Numbered from the stretch's first letter, positions 7,565 through 17,020 are shown. The stretch: 64,000 bases of DNA from Fusibacter ferrireducens (GCF_015352425.1 NZ_JADKNH010000015.1:1-64000), one strand, 5' to 3'. Notes: generated by a model not told the origin, from the sequence alone. A program made the numbers and translations.

Positions 7565-9580
7565 TTATATCAACCTTGATAAAAGTGTGTTGCTGCGTTT
7601 AATGAATTGAGTCATGGCATCTGGAGAGAGTTGAGAATGTGCAAGTAGTGCCAAATCATAGAGCTGTTCCATGATCAGTTGGCCCATTTCATCCACATGA
7701 TAGTGCGTTTCCTTGACAATCTTAGTAGCGGGTTCAGCGGCTTCTTTATTTTCTGAATCTTTATTTTCATCCGCTTTAGAATCCGTATTAGGGACTTCAT
7801 TAGGGACTTCCTTTTCAATGACTTCCTTGTAAGACTCTATGTGACTCATGAGATATTTCACAAGTGGATGCTTGTGATTGAGCAGTAACGTCGTTTCAGG
7901 TTTGAACATATTCGGATCAAGACTGCCCATGCTGCCCATACCATACATTTTCATCATGTCTTGCATTCTTCTTGCTTCTTCAGAAAGTGTCATCATACTT
8001 GCAATAGAAGCGTCTTTCATATTTTCAATTTTAAGTGTGACTTTTTCGAGTCCCACCGCAGATTTAAAAGCACCAGTCAAGTCGTTTTGAACTTTTTTGA
8101 TGTGCTCTGGATCAATGCTGTCATCGGACTCCTTCATGTGATCGGTTAAATCCGAATCCACTCTTGTGAAGCTGACGCCTTCGTTTTTAGCTTCCATGTG
8201 GGAGATAAATGCCGTATCAATACTATGTTCTAAAATGACTGCATTGAGCTCATGAGCTTTAAATAAATTGATGTACTGAGATTGCAAGAGACGATCTGTT
8301 ACATAAAAGACCTTTTTCTCTTCAGCATTTTCGAGATACTCATCTAGTGTGACATATTTATCATATATGGTTTTGAACAGATAAATTTTTTGAATGCTCT
8401 CAAAGAATTTTTCATCTTTGAGCCCGCCAAATTTAATGAATGGATTGATATCATCCCAGAAACCTTCAAACGTTTCGCGTTCTGTTTTGAACAAGCCATT
8501 GAGCTTATCACCCACTTTTTTGGTAATATAATTGGAAATTTTACGTACAAAGCCATCATTTTGAAGGAAACTTCTCGAAACGTTAAGCGGTAAGTCAGGG
8601 CAATCGATCACGCCTTTCAAGAGCAATAAAAATTCTGGAATGACTTCTTTGATGTTGTCCGCAACAAATACTTGTGAGTTGTAGAGTTTAATTTGCCCCT
8701 CGAGGCTATCGAATTCTGTGTTAAATTTAGGGAAATACAAGATGCCCTTTAAGTTAAACGGATAATCCATGTTGAGATGAATCCAGAATAAAGGCTCTCT
8801 AAAGTCCTTGAAAGTGTTCCTGTAGAACTCTTTATACTCTTCATCTGTGCAATCACTTGGCGACTTAGCATAGAGTGGTAAAATCGTATTGATTGGTTTG
8901 GGCTCTTCTATGATCACATGGCCTTCTTCGTCTGTTTCGGGTGCTTTGCCGACCACTGTAAAATAAATCTCGTAAGGCATAAAAGAACAGTACTTTTGAA
9001 GGGTTTCTTTTAAAGTAAATTCGTTCAAGAAATCTTTACCGTCATCGCCAACATGTAAGATGATGTCAGTCCCTCTCGTTTGGCGAGTACCTTCTTTCAT
9101 CTCAAATTCAGTGCCACCTTCACAATGCCAGATGACTGGTTGAGCATCTTTTTTATAAGAAAGCGTATGAATTTCCACTTTTTCCGCGACCATGAATGCA
9201 GAGTAAAAGCCCAAACCAAAGTGACCAATAATTTGTTCTTTATCGGATTTGTCCTTATATTGATTCAGGAAATCTTCTGCACCTGAAAAAGCAATTTGAT
9301 TGATGTATTTCTTTATTTCCTCATCTGTCATACCGAGGCCGTTATCAGAAATGGTAATCGTCTTTGATGCTTCATCAAGCATCACATCAATTTTAAACGT
9401 AGGGTTTTCTTCGATTTTAGCTTCGTTCATCATTGAAAGCTGCTTAAGCTTCGTGATAGCGTCGCTGGCGTTGGACACAAGCTCTCTTACAAATATATCA
9501 TGATCCGAATAAAGCCATTTTTTAATAATTGGGAAAATATTTTCACTATGAATGGATAAACTACCTTTTTCCATTGACAT
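7565..9580 (-). CDS. htpG: Molecular chaperone HtpG (Hsp90 family)
   Basis: ATP-dependent Hsp90 chaperone of 671 residues. The N-terminal GHKL ATPase domain shows ELVSNASDAITKL, DNGLGMT and GHFGLGFYSAFMV. The middle domain follows with the catalytic-arginine region NVSRSFLQND. The C-terminal dimerisation domain contains an acidic, low-complexity insert (about residues 590-625, rich in E, N, D, K and P) before the conserved end, making the protein longer than the roughly 625 residues usual for bacterial HtpG. Start ATG 9580 sits behind AAAGGAG. Upstream are a near-consensus promoter and a perfect CIRCE element, which points to HrcA control. Confidence 0.96.
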   Translation of the reverse strand: MSMEKGSLSIHSENIFPIIKKWLYSDHDIFVRELVSNASDAITKLKQLSMMNEAKIEENPTFKIDVMLDEASKTITISDNGLGMTDEEIKKYINQIAFSGAEDFLNQYKDKSDKEQIIGHFGLGFYSAFMVAEKVEIHTLSYKKDAQPVIWHCEGGTEFEMKEGTRQTRGTDIILHVGDDGKDFLNEFTLKETLQKYCSFMPYEIYFTVVGKAPETDEEGHVIIEEPKPINTILPLYAKSPSDCTDEEYKEFYRNTFKDFREPLFWIHLNMDYPFNLKGILYFPKFNTEFDSLEGQIKLYNSQVFVADNIKEVIPEFLLLLKGVIDCPDLPLNVSRSFLQNDGFVRKISNYITKKVGDKLNGLFKTERETFEGFWDDINPFIKFGGLKDEKFFESIQKIYLFKTIYDKYVTLDEYLENAEEKKVFYVTDRLLQSQYINLFKAHELNAVILEHSIDTAFISHMEAKNEGVSFTRVDSDLTDHMKESDDSIDPEHIKKVQNDLTGAFKSAVGLEKVTLKIENMKDASIASMMTLSEEARRMQDMMKMYGMGSMGSLDPNMFKPETTLLLNHKHPLVKYLMSHIESYKEVIEKEVPNEVPNTDSKADENKDSENKEAAEPATKIVKETHYHVDEMGQLIMEQLYDLALLAHSQLSPDAMTQFIKRSNTLLSRLI

Positions 9581-9633
9581 AAAATCACTCCTTTTTCTAA
9601 ATCGTTTTGTCTCAACAGAGACTTTCTAAAAAT

Positions 9634-9662
9634 ATGATAGGCTTTTAGGCGCAAAATGTCAA
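9634..9662 (-). promoter_or_regulatory. htpG promoter
   Basis: On the minus strand TTGACA, a 17-base spacer, then TATCAT: an almost perfect sigma-A promoter ending 53 bases before the htpG start codon. Confidence 0.75.
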
Positions 9663-9669
9663 GTAAAAA

Positions 9670-9696
9670 TTAGCACTCGATAATATTGAGTGCTAA
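9670..9696. promoter_or_regulatory. CIRCE element (HrcA operator)
   Basis: TTAGCACTC, nine bases, GAGTGCTAA: an exact match to the CIRCE consensus bound by the heat-shock repressor HrcA. It lies 7 bases outside the -35 box of the htpG promoter and about 40 bases upstream of a possible forward -10 box, so it sits between two divergent promoters. That differs from the common arrangement in which CIRCE overlaps the transcription start. Confidence 0.93.
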
Positions 9697-9736
9697 CAAC
9701 AATATGCCGTATCTGCCAGCCTAAAAATTAAATAAA

Positions 9737-9745
9737 TGTTATAAT
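9737..9745 (+). promoter_or_regulatory. Extended -10 box for the CBS-ACT gene
   Basis: TGTTATAAT fits an extended -10 element (TG-N-TATAAT) 72 bases before the next start codon. No good -35 hexamer is seen, which is common for extended -10 promoters. Confidence 0.45.
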
Positions 9746-9816
9746 TGTTAAGATACAAGAAAGCTGGGCATATATAAATTGATATCAAAATGACTATTTT
9801 TGAAAGGAGATACATG

Positions 9817-10455
9817 ATGAGAATTAGAGCTATTATGACGCCTGTTAGCAAATTAACCATACTTTCCCCTACTGATTCTGCTGAAAAAGCACTTGAACTG
9901 ATTGAAGCAAAAGGATTTTTATCTCTGCCGGTGGCAGAGGAGAGACGTTTTATAGGTTTTCTTTCAAAACAATTTATTTATGAAACTTACTTTAAAGAAA
10001 CACAATTGGATTTTAATGATTTTTTAAAGAGACCTGTGGCGCATTTTATTCACAATAGAGTGGCTTGTGTCAATTCAAACTTATTGGTGGAAGAAGCTGC
10101 AGATATTTTCTTCAATAATAAGGTTAGATTTTTGCCTGTGGTCAATGAACTCGGAGAATTTATAGGCATTTTAACACAAAAATCGCTTTTCGGCGTGATC
10201 ACAAAAGTATATGGTCTCAAAGATCCTAAATTATCTATTTTAACAGATGACTTTAAGGGTACACTTGCTAAAATTACAGAGATTATCTCCAAAAATGGTG
10301 GCAATATCACCAATATTGCACTATTTGACACGGAGGTCATGGGGATTCAAGAAATTTCGGTGAGAATTACAGGGCAGGATATTCACGTGATTGCAAAGAA
10401 ACTTGAAGAAAGGGGTTTTAAGATTAGAGAAATAGTCGAAGGCATAGTGGATTAA
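9817..10455 (+). CDS. CBS-domain pair plus ACT-domain protein (AcuB-like)
   Basis: A protein of about 212 residues with two tandem CBS motifs (about 1-60, starting IRAIMTP, and about 70-130, ending GILTQKSLFGV) and a C-terminal ACT domain (about 140-210, SILTDDFKGTLAKITEII). CBS pairs bind adenine nucleotides and ACT domains bind small ligands such as amino acids, so a ligand-sensing regulatory role is likely; related proteins are called AcuB. I choose ATG 9817 for its 7-base distance from GGAG (9806-9809); ATG 9814 is also possible. It has no operon partner here, and its promoter region is shared with htpG and CIRCE. Confidence 0.82.
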   Translation: MRIRAIMTPVSKLTILSPTDSAEKALELIEAKGFLSLPVAEERRFIGFLSKQFIYETYFKETQLDFNDFLKRPVAHFIHNRVACVNSNLLVEEAADIFFNNKVRFLPVVNELGEFIGILTQKSLFGVITKVYGLKDPKLSILTDDFKGTLAKITEIISKNGGNITNIALFDTEVMGIQEISVRITGQDIHVIAKKLEERGFKIREIVEGIVD

Positions 10456-10802
10456 AAATCTATTTTGGCTTGGATACTGTTGTCGGTACAGAGAGTTATA
10501 CGCGTCTTTTTTGATGATGCATATAGCTCTCTTTGTTTTGAATCGAGTAGTCGTGGTGAAGCGTTGCAGGTGTATGGCATCCTCGTGATGATAATGGGGC
10601 AATGTATTAAATGAGCTCGTATTTATACATAAGTCAGGATTGGGGCCTACGCAATAGGACTAAAGTTTTGAATCAAATTTAGAATTTAGACTAAAATAGT
10701 TCGAAAGTCTCAAAAAATATTTTTTATATTATAGAAACATATAGAAATAAAATATATAATGTAAGTGGTTATATCAAGGCAACTGCGGAAGGTGGTGATC
10801 CA
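10456..10802. other. Intergenic region before the diguanylate cyclase gene
   Basis: The first part holds the terminator of the CBS-ACT gene. The remainder (10541-10795) is AT-rich. It has several TATAAT-like hexamers near 10730-10760 without a convincing -35 box, and the GGDEF gene's ribosome binding site (GGAAGGTGG) at the right end. No gene is seen. Confidence 0.5.
10490..10540 (+). terminator. Terminator after the CBS-ACT gene
   Basis: AGAGAGTTATA (10490-10500) pairs with TATAGCTCTCT (10522-10532) with one G-T wobble, followed by TTGTTTTG. Confidence 0.6.
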
Positions 10803-11984
10803 ATGAACAAATTTTATCGACCTTTTATGTTTACTATTGTGCTCTTTGCAATAGGTCTTTTTGTGAATGCCTTAGATCATGCTGTAATTTGGTCAACGTT
10901 TGATTTAAATTATATTTTGATTGTAATCGTTTGCATTATCTCAGAAGCAAATTATCTGCTCAACCAAAGTTCGATTAAGCATTCATTGACGGCACCGCTT
11001 ACGCTGTTTCTAGCGTTTTATAACCCATTGCTGTTATGCTATTTGGGTATTCTTATCTATGAGACCATTGGAAAGGCCATTATTGCCAAAAGAGAGGGTG
11101 GATCAAACCACATACTCGATGAGAAGTGGTTTTTTAATGTATCGCAGTTTATAATACTCATTGGATTTTCTAAGTACTTTGTGACTCAACTGACTGTTTT
11201 ACCAACATACGAATTTGCAATAAACCTGCTATCATTGGTCTTTGCATATAATTTGGTCAATACTTTTTTGACGCATCTGATGATTAGCCTTTACAATAAT
11301 ACCAATCATTTTAAGCGGATAAGTTTGAAAAATTTTGTAACCTATAGTTTCAGTTATTTCATCATTTTATTGGCGCTCATTTTTGCTTTTGAAGCATACG
11401 GTTTCGTTGGACTCACTGTGGCATGTATTTTTGTATTGCAGACGCAGGGATCGATATTTACAAATTTAACTGCAAAAGAACTCAATCACAGACTGAGTGT
11501 GGATAAGATGACCAATGCCTTTAATCGCAATTTTTTTGATGAAGTCGTTGAATTGAATTTGGTTGCAAAAAAACCTTTTTCAATTTTATTTATAGACCTT
11601 GATGATTTTAAGCTCGTAAACGATGCTTATGGACATGTGATTGGAGACGCTTTGTTAATCGATTTTGTGGCGATTATCAAGAGCCTTTTGAGAAAAGAGA
11701 ATCGCGTTTTTAGATATGGTGGTGATGAGTTCTGTATTATATTTGATAACATAGAGCAAGCTAAAAGTGTCCAAAAGAGGCTTGAAGCGTTTGTGTTCAT
11801 GTTTCACGATGAAAAAAGCGGTTCTATGATCTATTATCATATCTCGTTAGGACTGTACGAGTATACTTCAGATTTGGAGATCACTTATAGCGAACTGATT
11901 CATCAGGTGGATCAAAATATGTACAATGATAAGAAGCGAAAAAAATGCAAAGAGAAGGACGAAACTATTTTTGAATTATCGTGA
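10803..11984 (+). CDS. Membrane-bound diguanylate cyclase (GGDEF domain)
   Basis: A 393-residue protein with an N-terminal half of about six to seven hydrophobic segments (residues 5-215) and a C-terminal GGDEF domain (about 228-385). The active-site loop RYGGDEF (about 304-310) is intact, as is the metal/substrate region FIDLDDFKLVNDAYGH, so cyclic di-GMP synthesis is expected. The allosteric inhibitory RxxD site five residues before the loop reads RKEN, so product inhibition may be lost. The membrane part probably senses a signal in or at the membrane; I do not recognise a named sensor family in it. A bidirectional terminator follows. Confidence 0.88.
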   Translation: MNKFYRPFMFTIVLFAIGLFVNALDHAVIWSTFDLNYILIVIVCIISEANYLLNQSSIKHSLTAPLTLFLAFYNPLLLCYLGILIYETIGKAIIAKREGGSNHILDEKWFFNVSQFIILIGFSKYFVTQLTVLPTYEFAINLLSLVFAYNLVNTFLTHLMISLYNNTNHFKRISLKNFVTYSFSYFIILLALIFAFEAYGFVGLTVACIFVLQTQGSIFTNLTAKELNHRLSVDKMTNAFNRNFFDEVVELNLVAKKPFSILFIDLDDFKLVNDAYGHVIGDALLIDFVAIIKSLLRKENRVFRYGGDEFCIIFDNIEQAKSVQKRLEAFVFMFHDEKSGSMIYYHISLGLYEYTSDLEITYSELIHQVDQNMYNDKKRKKCKEKDETIFELS

Positions 11985-12031
11985 TGAACGTTAATATATT
12001 GGTGATGTATCGTTAATGACTCATAAAAGAT

Positions 12032-12090
12032 AAAAGAGCTGAATGACAACTTCTAAAAGGGATTAGAAATTGTGATTCAGCTCTTTTTAG
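12032..12090. terminator. Bidirectional terminator between GGDEF gene and DUF1461 gene
   Basis: AAAAGAGCTGAAT and ATTCAGCTCTTTT form a perfect 13-bp stem, continued inward by ACAAcTTCTAA/TTAGAAaTTGT. A and T tracts flank both sides, so it can serve both convergent genes. Confidence 0.85.
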
Positions 12091-12103
12091 TCTTTTTAAG
12101 GGG

Positions 12104-12814
12104 TTAAAAAAACATGCGACTCTTTCGTCTGTATTGCCATTGAATACCGAGGTATATCGAGAGAAAGACAGCGTTAATGATAAAAAGCGTCCCGAGACAA
12201 TAGACGGTGAAGGTCATAAAAAATTCAAGTGGCATCATCTGCAATAAGCGATCCTTGGCAGGATTCAGAAGCCAAAGATCATTGTAGAATAAGAGTTCGT
12301 GAAATTTTCTAAATGCCATATCAAAGTCGGATACATATAAGATCCCCAATAAAATCAGTGTTATAAAACTGGCAATAACTGTAGAAAGAAAGATTTTAGA
12401 GAGACGATTTATCGTTTTATACATTCGGAAAAGGGCGAGGAGCCCCAATACAAAAGTTATTATAAGCATATTATTTCTAATCTTTCGAGCATCTCGAATT
12501 AAATTTTTGATGTCATTTAAGTGAGCCTGCTCTTTTGCATTAAAATATTCGACAGTCTTGCCATCGATGGTTGCAGTTACATGGAGATCTCCAGCACCTG
12601 TATTGATGTAATCGATGAGTTCAGAGGTCACTTTTTCCAAATCCGCTGTGGAAATCCCCACAACTTCATCCACCTTTAGTGCTTTGAAATGTTTAATATA
12701 AAATGAATCACTAAATGCATAGGCTTCAAATACATATAGATAAGTCAAAATGGAAATGAGAATGCCAACTGTAATAATAAGTATGGTATCCAGTACATTT
12801 GCTTGATGTCTCAT
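12104..12814 (-). CDS. DUF1461 (TIGR01906) family integral membrane protein
   Basis: A 236-residue protein with four to five predicted membrane segments: an N-terminal anchor (about 10-30), an extracytoplasmic region (about 31-110), then three C-terminal helices. The external region fits the DUF1461 pattern: DLEKVTSELIDYI followed by a FNAKEQAHLNDIKNL-type stretch. The function of the family is not known. It lies 59 bases downstream of the TraX-like gene on the same strand, probably in one transcript. Confidence 0.75.
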   Translation of the reverse strand: MRHQANVLDTILIITVGILISILTYLYVFEAYAFSDSFYIKHFKALKVDEVVGISTADLEKVTSELIDYINTGAGDLHVTATIDGKTVEYFNAKEQAHLNDIKNLIRDARKIRNNMLIITFVLGLLALFRMYKTINRLSKIFLSTVIASFITLILLGILYVSDFDMAFRKFHELLFYNDLWLLNPAKDRLLQMMPLEFFMTFTVYCLGTLFIINAVFLSIYLGIQWQYRRKSRMFF

Positions 12815-12873
12815 ATTGCCTCCTGATAGATATTGAGTCCAATGTGTGTCTACTGATTGAGGATGTGTACGAA

Positions 12874-13548
12874 TTAAAAAAGAAAGGTCTTAATGCCAAG
12901 TAGTACAATGAGGTGAAGTGGATAAAAAGTATAAAACCCAAATTTAAAAGCACTTCGAGTGCCATTGTATCTGTGCAGTAATGGTAATGCCAATATGGAA
13001 GCATTTTGAATCCAGAGATGGGGTTGAGACCAATCCTTGTACAAGTAGAGCAGTAAAGCTTGGTAAAACCCTAGGAGGAATGTAAAGCTAAAATAGAGCT
13101 TCGTCGAATGGTCTCTATAATATCTGAAAATTAAAATCATCCCAATGGCTAAGAAAAAGCTGTCAAACTGAAAAACAGTCACTGCTATGCAAACCATAAA
13201 AATGAGAACCCATTGAATATCAGCGGCTTTTATCTGATCCAGCGCCCAGAGTAAAACGAGTCCCACTGCAAGTGTAAAGAGCACATTTTGATAGTCACTT
13301 TCGAAATAATAGGCATAGGGCACTATACTGAGCACACCCCAAAAAAGCAATCTGCCCACATAGCGTTTTAGATCATGTGTTTTTTCATATCCAATGGCTA
13401 TAAAATAGGCCATTATGGGCAGTGTCAATCGACCTACAATTCTAAGCAAATAGAAGTCATTTAACAATTCTGCACCAATATGATCCATAACCATAGCCAC
13501 TATGGCAATGCATTTTAACCCTGTGGCTGAAAAAAATGATTTTTTCAT
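12874..13548 (-). CDS. TraX family membrane protein
   Basis: A 224-residue, multi-spanning protein with the TraX signature at its N terminus (GLKCIAIVAMVMDHIG, then RIVGRLTLPIMAYFIAIGY). TraX of the F plasmid N-acetylates pilin, but chromosomal homologs in Firmicutes have no demonstrated role and belong to the acyltransferase-like membrane fold. The gene is monocistronic or heads a two-gene unit with the DUF1461 gene. No conjugation genes are nearby, so a link to conjugation is not supported. Confidence 0.8.
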   Translation of the reverse strand: MKKSFFSATGLKCIAIVAMVMDHIGAELLNDFYLLRIVGRLTLPIMAYFIAIGYEKTHDLKRYVGRLLFWGVLSIVPYAYYFESDYQNVLFTLAVGLVLLWALDQIKAADIQWVLIFMVCIAVTVFQFDSFFLAIGMILIFRYYRDHSTKLYFSFTFLLGFYQALLLYLYKDWSQPHLWIQNASILALPLLHRYNGTRSAFKFGFYTFYPLHLIVLLGIKTFLF

Positions 13549-13571
13549 GATAATCCCCTCATTTTTAGGCT

Positions 13572-13600
13572 ATTATAACATATTTAGTTCGAAGAAGACA
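13572..13600 (-). promoter_or_regulatory. Promoter of the traX-like gene
   Basis: On the minus strand TGTCTT, 17 bases, then TATAAT, about 24 bases before the start codon. The -10 is perfect; the -35 is weak. Confidence 0.5.
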
Positions 13601-13610
13601 CGTCGAGTTG

Positions 13611-13639
13611 TTGTATTATTCATTTCATAAAATTATAAT
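13611..13639 (+). promoter_or_regulatory. Promoter of addBA
   Basis: TTGTAT, a 17-base spacer and TATAAT, ending 21 bases before the addB start codon. Confidence 0.6.
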
Positions 13640-13660
13640 TGATATTAGGAGGATAATATC

Positions 13661-16600
13661 ATGTTAAGAATTCTAATGGGCAAAGCGAAAAGTGGCAAAA
13701 CACACATGGTGTACAGTGAAATTGAGAAGGCAATTCAAGCGGGACGATCCGATAAAGTGATCTTATTGGTACCGGAACAGTTCACATTAGAAGCAGAAAA
13801 AGGACTCCTAAATCATATGCAGAAGAGTGGTTTTTTAGGTGTTGAGGTCTTGAGCTTTAAACGCCTGATATACAAGTTGTTAAATGAAGTAGAAATGCCG
13901 CCTTATCAAGAGATAACAACACTTGGTAGAACCATGCTACTCAAAAGCGTTTTCCAAAAAAACAGTCAGGCGTTGACTTACTATAGAGCAGCGAGTCAAA
14001 AGAGGGGCTTTCTAAATCAATTTGATGATTTTTTAGATGAAATGAAACACAGTCTTGTGGACGCAAGTTTAATACAGACGGCCATTTCAAAGTTGGATGA
14101 AACGGCACTGTTGAGCTTGAAGCTAAAGGATTTAGCATTCTTACTCGGCGCTTATGAAGAGGCGAAGACGGAAACCTATATGGATTCTGTGGATGTGATC
14201 ACATTTGCGCTTGATCGTATGTCCAATTCTAAAAGACTTAAGCATGCACAAATTTGGGTGGATGGATTCGATAGTTTTTCTAAGATAGAGTATCAGATCA
14301 TAGAACAGCTTATGCTCCTATGTGAACATTTAACCATAACAGTGCCTTATGGGGAGAGTAACATTTTTGCGCATACTGGGCATTTGTACAGGCAGTTGGT
14401 AGCGTTGGCAAATCAAAATCAAATCAAAACCGCTCAGTTTTTGATGGCAGGCATGTATTTGAATCCTGAAATTGGGCACTTAAGTGAAAATTTGTTGGTA
14501 TATCCTTATGAACGGTTCGTCAAACCCACGGAATTCATAAAACTCCACATAGCCAACACGGTGACTTCAGAAGTGGAACACGTGGTGATAGATATTGTCA
14601 ATCTAGTGAGATATAAGGGATTGGCTTGGAAAGAGATCGCAGTTGTAACCAATGATTTATCAGGGTATGAATTTGTGATCAAAGAACTCTTCACAGAGTA
14701 TCAGGTGCCGTTTTTTTTAGACCGAAAAATGAATATTTTGTCGCATCCCTTAGTTCATTTGATCGTGAATAGCCTTAAAACCATCCAAAGCCATTTCAAA
14801 AGAGAATACGTCATGAGTATGCTCAAAACAGGATTATTGGGCTTTTCAATGGATGAAATTGGTATCTTGGAGAATTATATTATAGAGTTTGGCATACAGG
14901 GCAACCAGTATAAAAAAGATTTTAAGAAAAACTATAAAAACAATAGATTATACGACTTGGAACACATGAATGCGTTGAGAGAAAAACTCCTTGAAAAGTT
15001 GGCGCCACTGTTGTCCATATCTTCATCCAAAAAAGTAGAGATGAAAGCACTTCTAACCATGATCTATGAGTTTCTAGTACTCAATGATATCGCTGCTATT
15101 ATGGATCGAGAAGTTCAACATTTTACAGAAATCGGCGCTTATGATTCGGCTCAACTCTTTGCACAGATTTGGAATGTTGTGATTGAGACTTTTGATCAAA
15201 CGGCAGAGCTTCTGGGAAATGAGATGTTGAATTTGGATGAGGTTATAGAGCTGCTTGAAACAGGTTTTGAACATGCGGAGATTGGTCTACTGCCCCTCTA
15301 TGAAAATCAAGTGCTCATAGGGTCACTGGATCGATCGAGAGCCCACCCCATAAAGGCATTATTTATAATGGGCATAAATGATGGCATCTTACCAGAAATG
15401 GGAGGGGATCAACAGCTCATTGCAGAGTATGAAAAAGAGCAATTGAAAGAAAAAGGGTTTAATTTGCTGCTGGATGGCAAGATGTTTGCAGATAAGGAAA
15501 CCTACAATATCTATAATGCACTTACGCGACCTAGTGAAAGCATTTATTTGAGCTATGCGCTTACGAGTAATGATGGCACTTCACTCAGACCATCATATCT
15601 CATGCAGAAGTTGATTAAAATTTTCCCGATGTTGAAACCAACGCATGATACAGTTAGCTTGGAGAGGGCACAGAAACCTCATACAATTGCCACTGCTCAG
15701 GGCACATTTAAGCATCTTGCTGTTGAAATGAGAAAATCTGTCGATGGGCATAGGATTCATTCAGACTGGGAGACTGCTTTTAAATGGTATGTCCAGCATG
15801 AGCCTGACAAGGCTTCTCTATTGCTAGAAGGCTTGACTTTTGAAAATCACGTGGAAAAAATAAATAGAAAAGTGATCGATAGACTCTATGAAATGCCGAT
15901 TAAGACAAGTGTATCTCGATTAGAGCAATTTATGTGGTGTCCTTTCAAACATTTTGTCGCCTATGGCATAAAACCGATCACTGTTAAGCATTATGAAATT
16001 ACTTTTCCTGATGTGGGCATTTTATTTCATGGGGCCCTTGAACAGTTTGGGAGAACCGTCTATGATCAAAATTTAGTTTGGCAGGATTTAGATCAGAAAA
16101 CATGTGACCAAATGATCGAAAAAATTGTTGAAGATATGGTGGACCATGATATTTTCAGCTCGAAATTCCAATATCAATATTTGATTCAAAAATTAAAACG
16201 TGTTTCTAAGCGTGCCATTTGGACGCTGACGAAGCAACTTAAACAAGGGGATTTTATGCCGATTGCCTTTGAGATGGCCTTTTCAGATGAAGGCTATGGC
16301 GCCCCACCTATGATTATAGAACTTTCAAACGGTGAAAAACTGATGATCAGAGGCGTTATAGATCGTGTGGATTTACTCAGGACGGAACAGTCAAGCTATG
16401 TCAAGATCATCGATTACAAGTCGGGGGGCACAACGTTATCGTTATCAGATATTTATCATGGGCTTCAAATGCAATTAATGGTCTACTTGAAGGCTTGTTT
16501 AGACAATCCAGATTACTTTAGAGTAGAGGCTTTAAAACCAGGTGGCATCTTTTACTTTAAGATTGATGATCCTATGATTCAATCGGCGGAGGCACTCTCT

Positions 16601-17020
16601 GAACGCATTGAGGCGCAAATTGAGAGTCAACTGAGACTGGATGGCATAGCACTTGAAGAACCTCTCATTTTAGAGAAGATGGATAGAATGCTCGTGGAAG
16701 AGAGCAAATCTGTGGTTATGAAAGTGAGTTATAAAAAGGATGGTGCTTTCACAAAAGATTCTAAAGTACTGCCATTGGACACCTTTTATCATATGATCGA
16801 TCATGTTAAAGAAAAAATAAGGGAAATTGGCATGACGTTACTTGAAGGCGAAATCAGTCCATCACCGTGTCAAACTGAGGGACGAATTGCCTGTAATGCC
16901 TGTGATTATCAGTCCTTATGCCAATTTGATCCCAAATTTGAGGGCAATGCATATCGCGTGTTGCCCAAACTCGATCAGGAGAGCGTGATACAAAAGATAA
17001 AGGAGAAATCAAATGCCTAG
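13661..17020 (+). CDS. addB: ATP-dependent helicase/nuclease AddB (Fe-S subunit)
   Basis: Subunit B of the AddAB double-strand-break resection machine, which unwinds and degrades DNA to a Chi site for RecA loading. The 1119-residue protein starts with a P-loop (MGKAKSGKT, residues 6-14). It ends with a RecB-type nuclease domain (GVIDRVDL and IDYKSG near 900-925) wrapped by a [4Fe-4S] cluster: one cysteine in FMWCPF (about 760) and the trio CNACDYQSLC near the C terminus, spaced CX2CX5C. All four cluster cysteines and the nuclease residues are present. The ribosome binding site is AGGAGG. It overlaps addA by 8 bases, implying coupled translation. Confidence 0.96.
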   Translation: MLRILMGKAKSGKTHMVYSEIEKAIQAGRSDKVILLVPEQFTLEAEKGLLNHMQKSGFLGVEVLSFKRLIYKLLNEVEMPPYQEITTLGRTMLLKSVFQKNSQALTYYRAASQKRGFLNQFDDFLDEMKHSLVDASLIQTAISKLDETALLSLKLKDLAFLLGAYEEAKTETYMDSVDVITFALDRMSNSKRLKHAQIWVDGFDSFSKIEYQIIEQLMLLCEHLTITVPYGESNIFAHTGHLYRQLVALANQNQIKTAQFLMAGMYLNPEIGHLSENLLVYPYERFVKPTEFIKLHIANTVTSEVEHVVIDIVNLVRYKGLAWKEIAVVTNDLSGYEFVIKELFTEYQVPFFLDRKMNILSHPLVHLIVNSLKTIQSHFKREYVMSMLKTGLLGFSMDEIGILENYIIEFGIQGNQYKKDFKKNYKNNRLYDLEHMNALREKLLEKLAPLLSISSSKKVEMKALLTMIYEFLVLNDIAAIMDREVQHFTEIGAYDSAQLFAQIWNVVIETFDQTAELLGNEMLNLDEVIELLETGFEHAEIGLLPLYENQVLIGSLDRSRAHPIKALFIMGINDGILPEMGGDQQLIAEYEKEQLKEKGFNLLLDGKMFADKETYNIYNALTRPSESIYLSYALTSNDGTSLRPSYLMQKLIKIFPMLKPTHDTVSLERAQKPHTIATAQGTFKHLAVEMRKSVDGHRIHSDWETAFKWYVQHEPDKASLLLEGLTFENHVEKINRKVIDRLYEMPIKTSVSRLEQFMWCPFKHFVAYGIKPITVKHYEITFPDVGILFHGALEQFGRTVYDQNLVWQDLDQKTCDQMIEKIVEDMVDHDIFSSKFQYQYLIQKLKRVSKRAIWTLTKQLKQGDFMPIAFEMAFSDEGYGAPPMIIELSNGEKLMIRGVIDRVDLLRTEQSSYVKIIDYKSGGTTLSLSDIYHGLQMQLMVYLKACLDNPDYFRVEALKPGGIFYFKIDDPMIQSAEALSERIEAQIESQLRLDGIALEEPLILEKMDRMLVEESKSVVMKVSYKKDGAFTKDSKVLPLDTFYHMIDHVKEKIREIGMTLLEGEISPSPCQTEGRIACNACDYQSLCQFDPKFEGNAYRVLPKLDQESVIQKIKEKSNA

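Noticed and set aside
12874-13548. Conjugation-related function of the TraX-like gene
   Set aside because: No other transfer genes are near, and chromosomal TraX-family proteins are widespread in Firmicutes.
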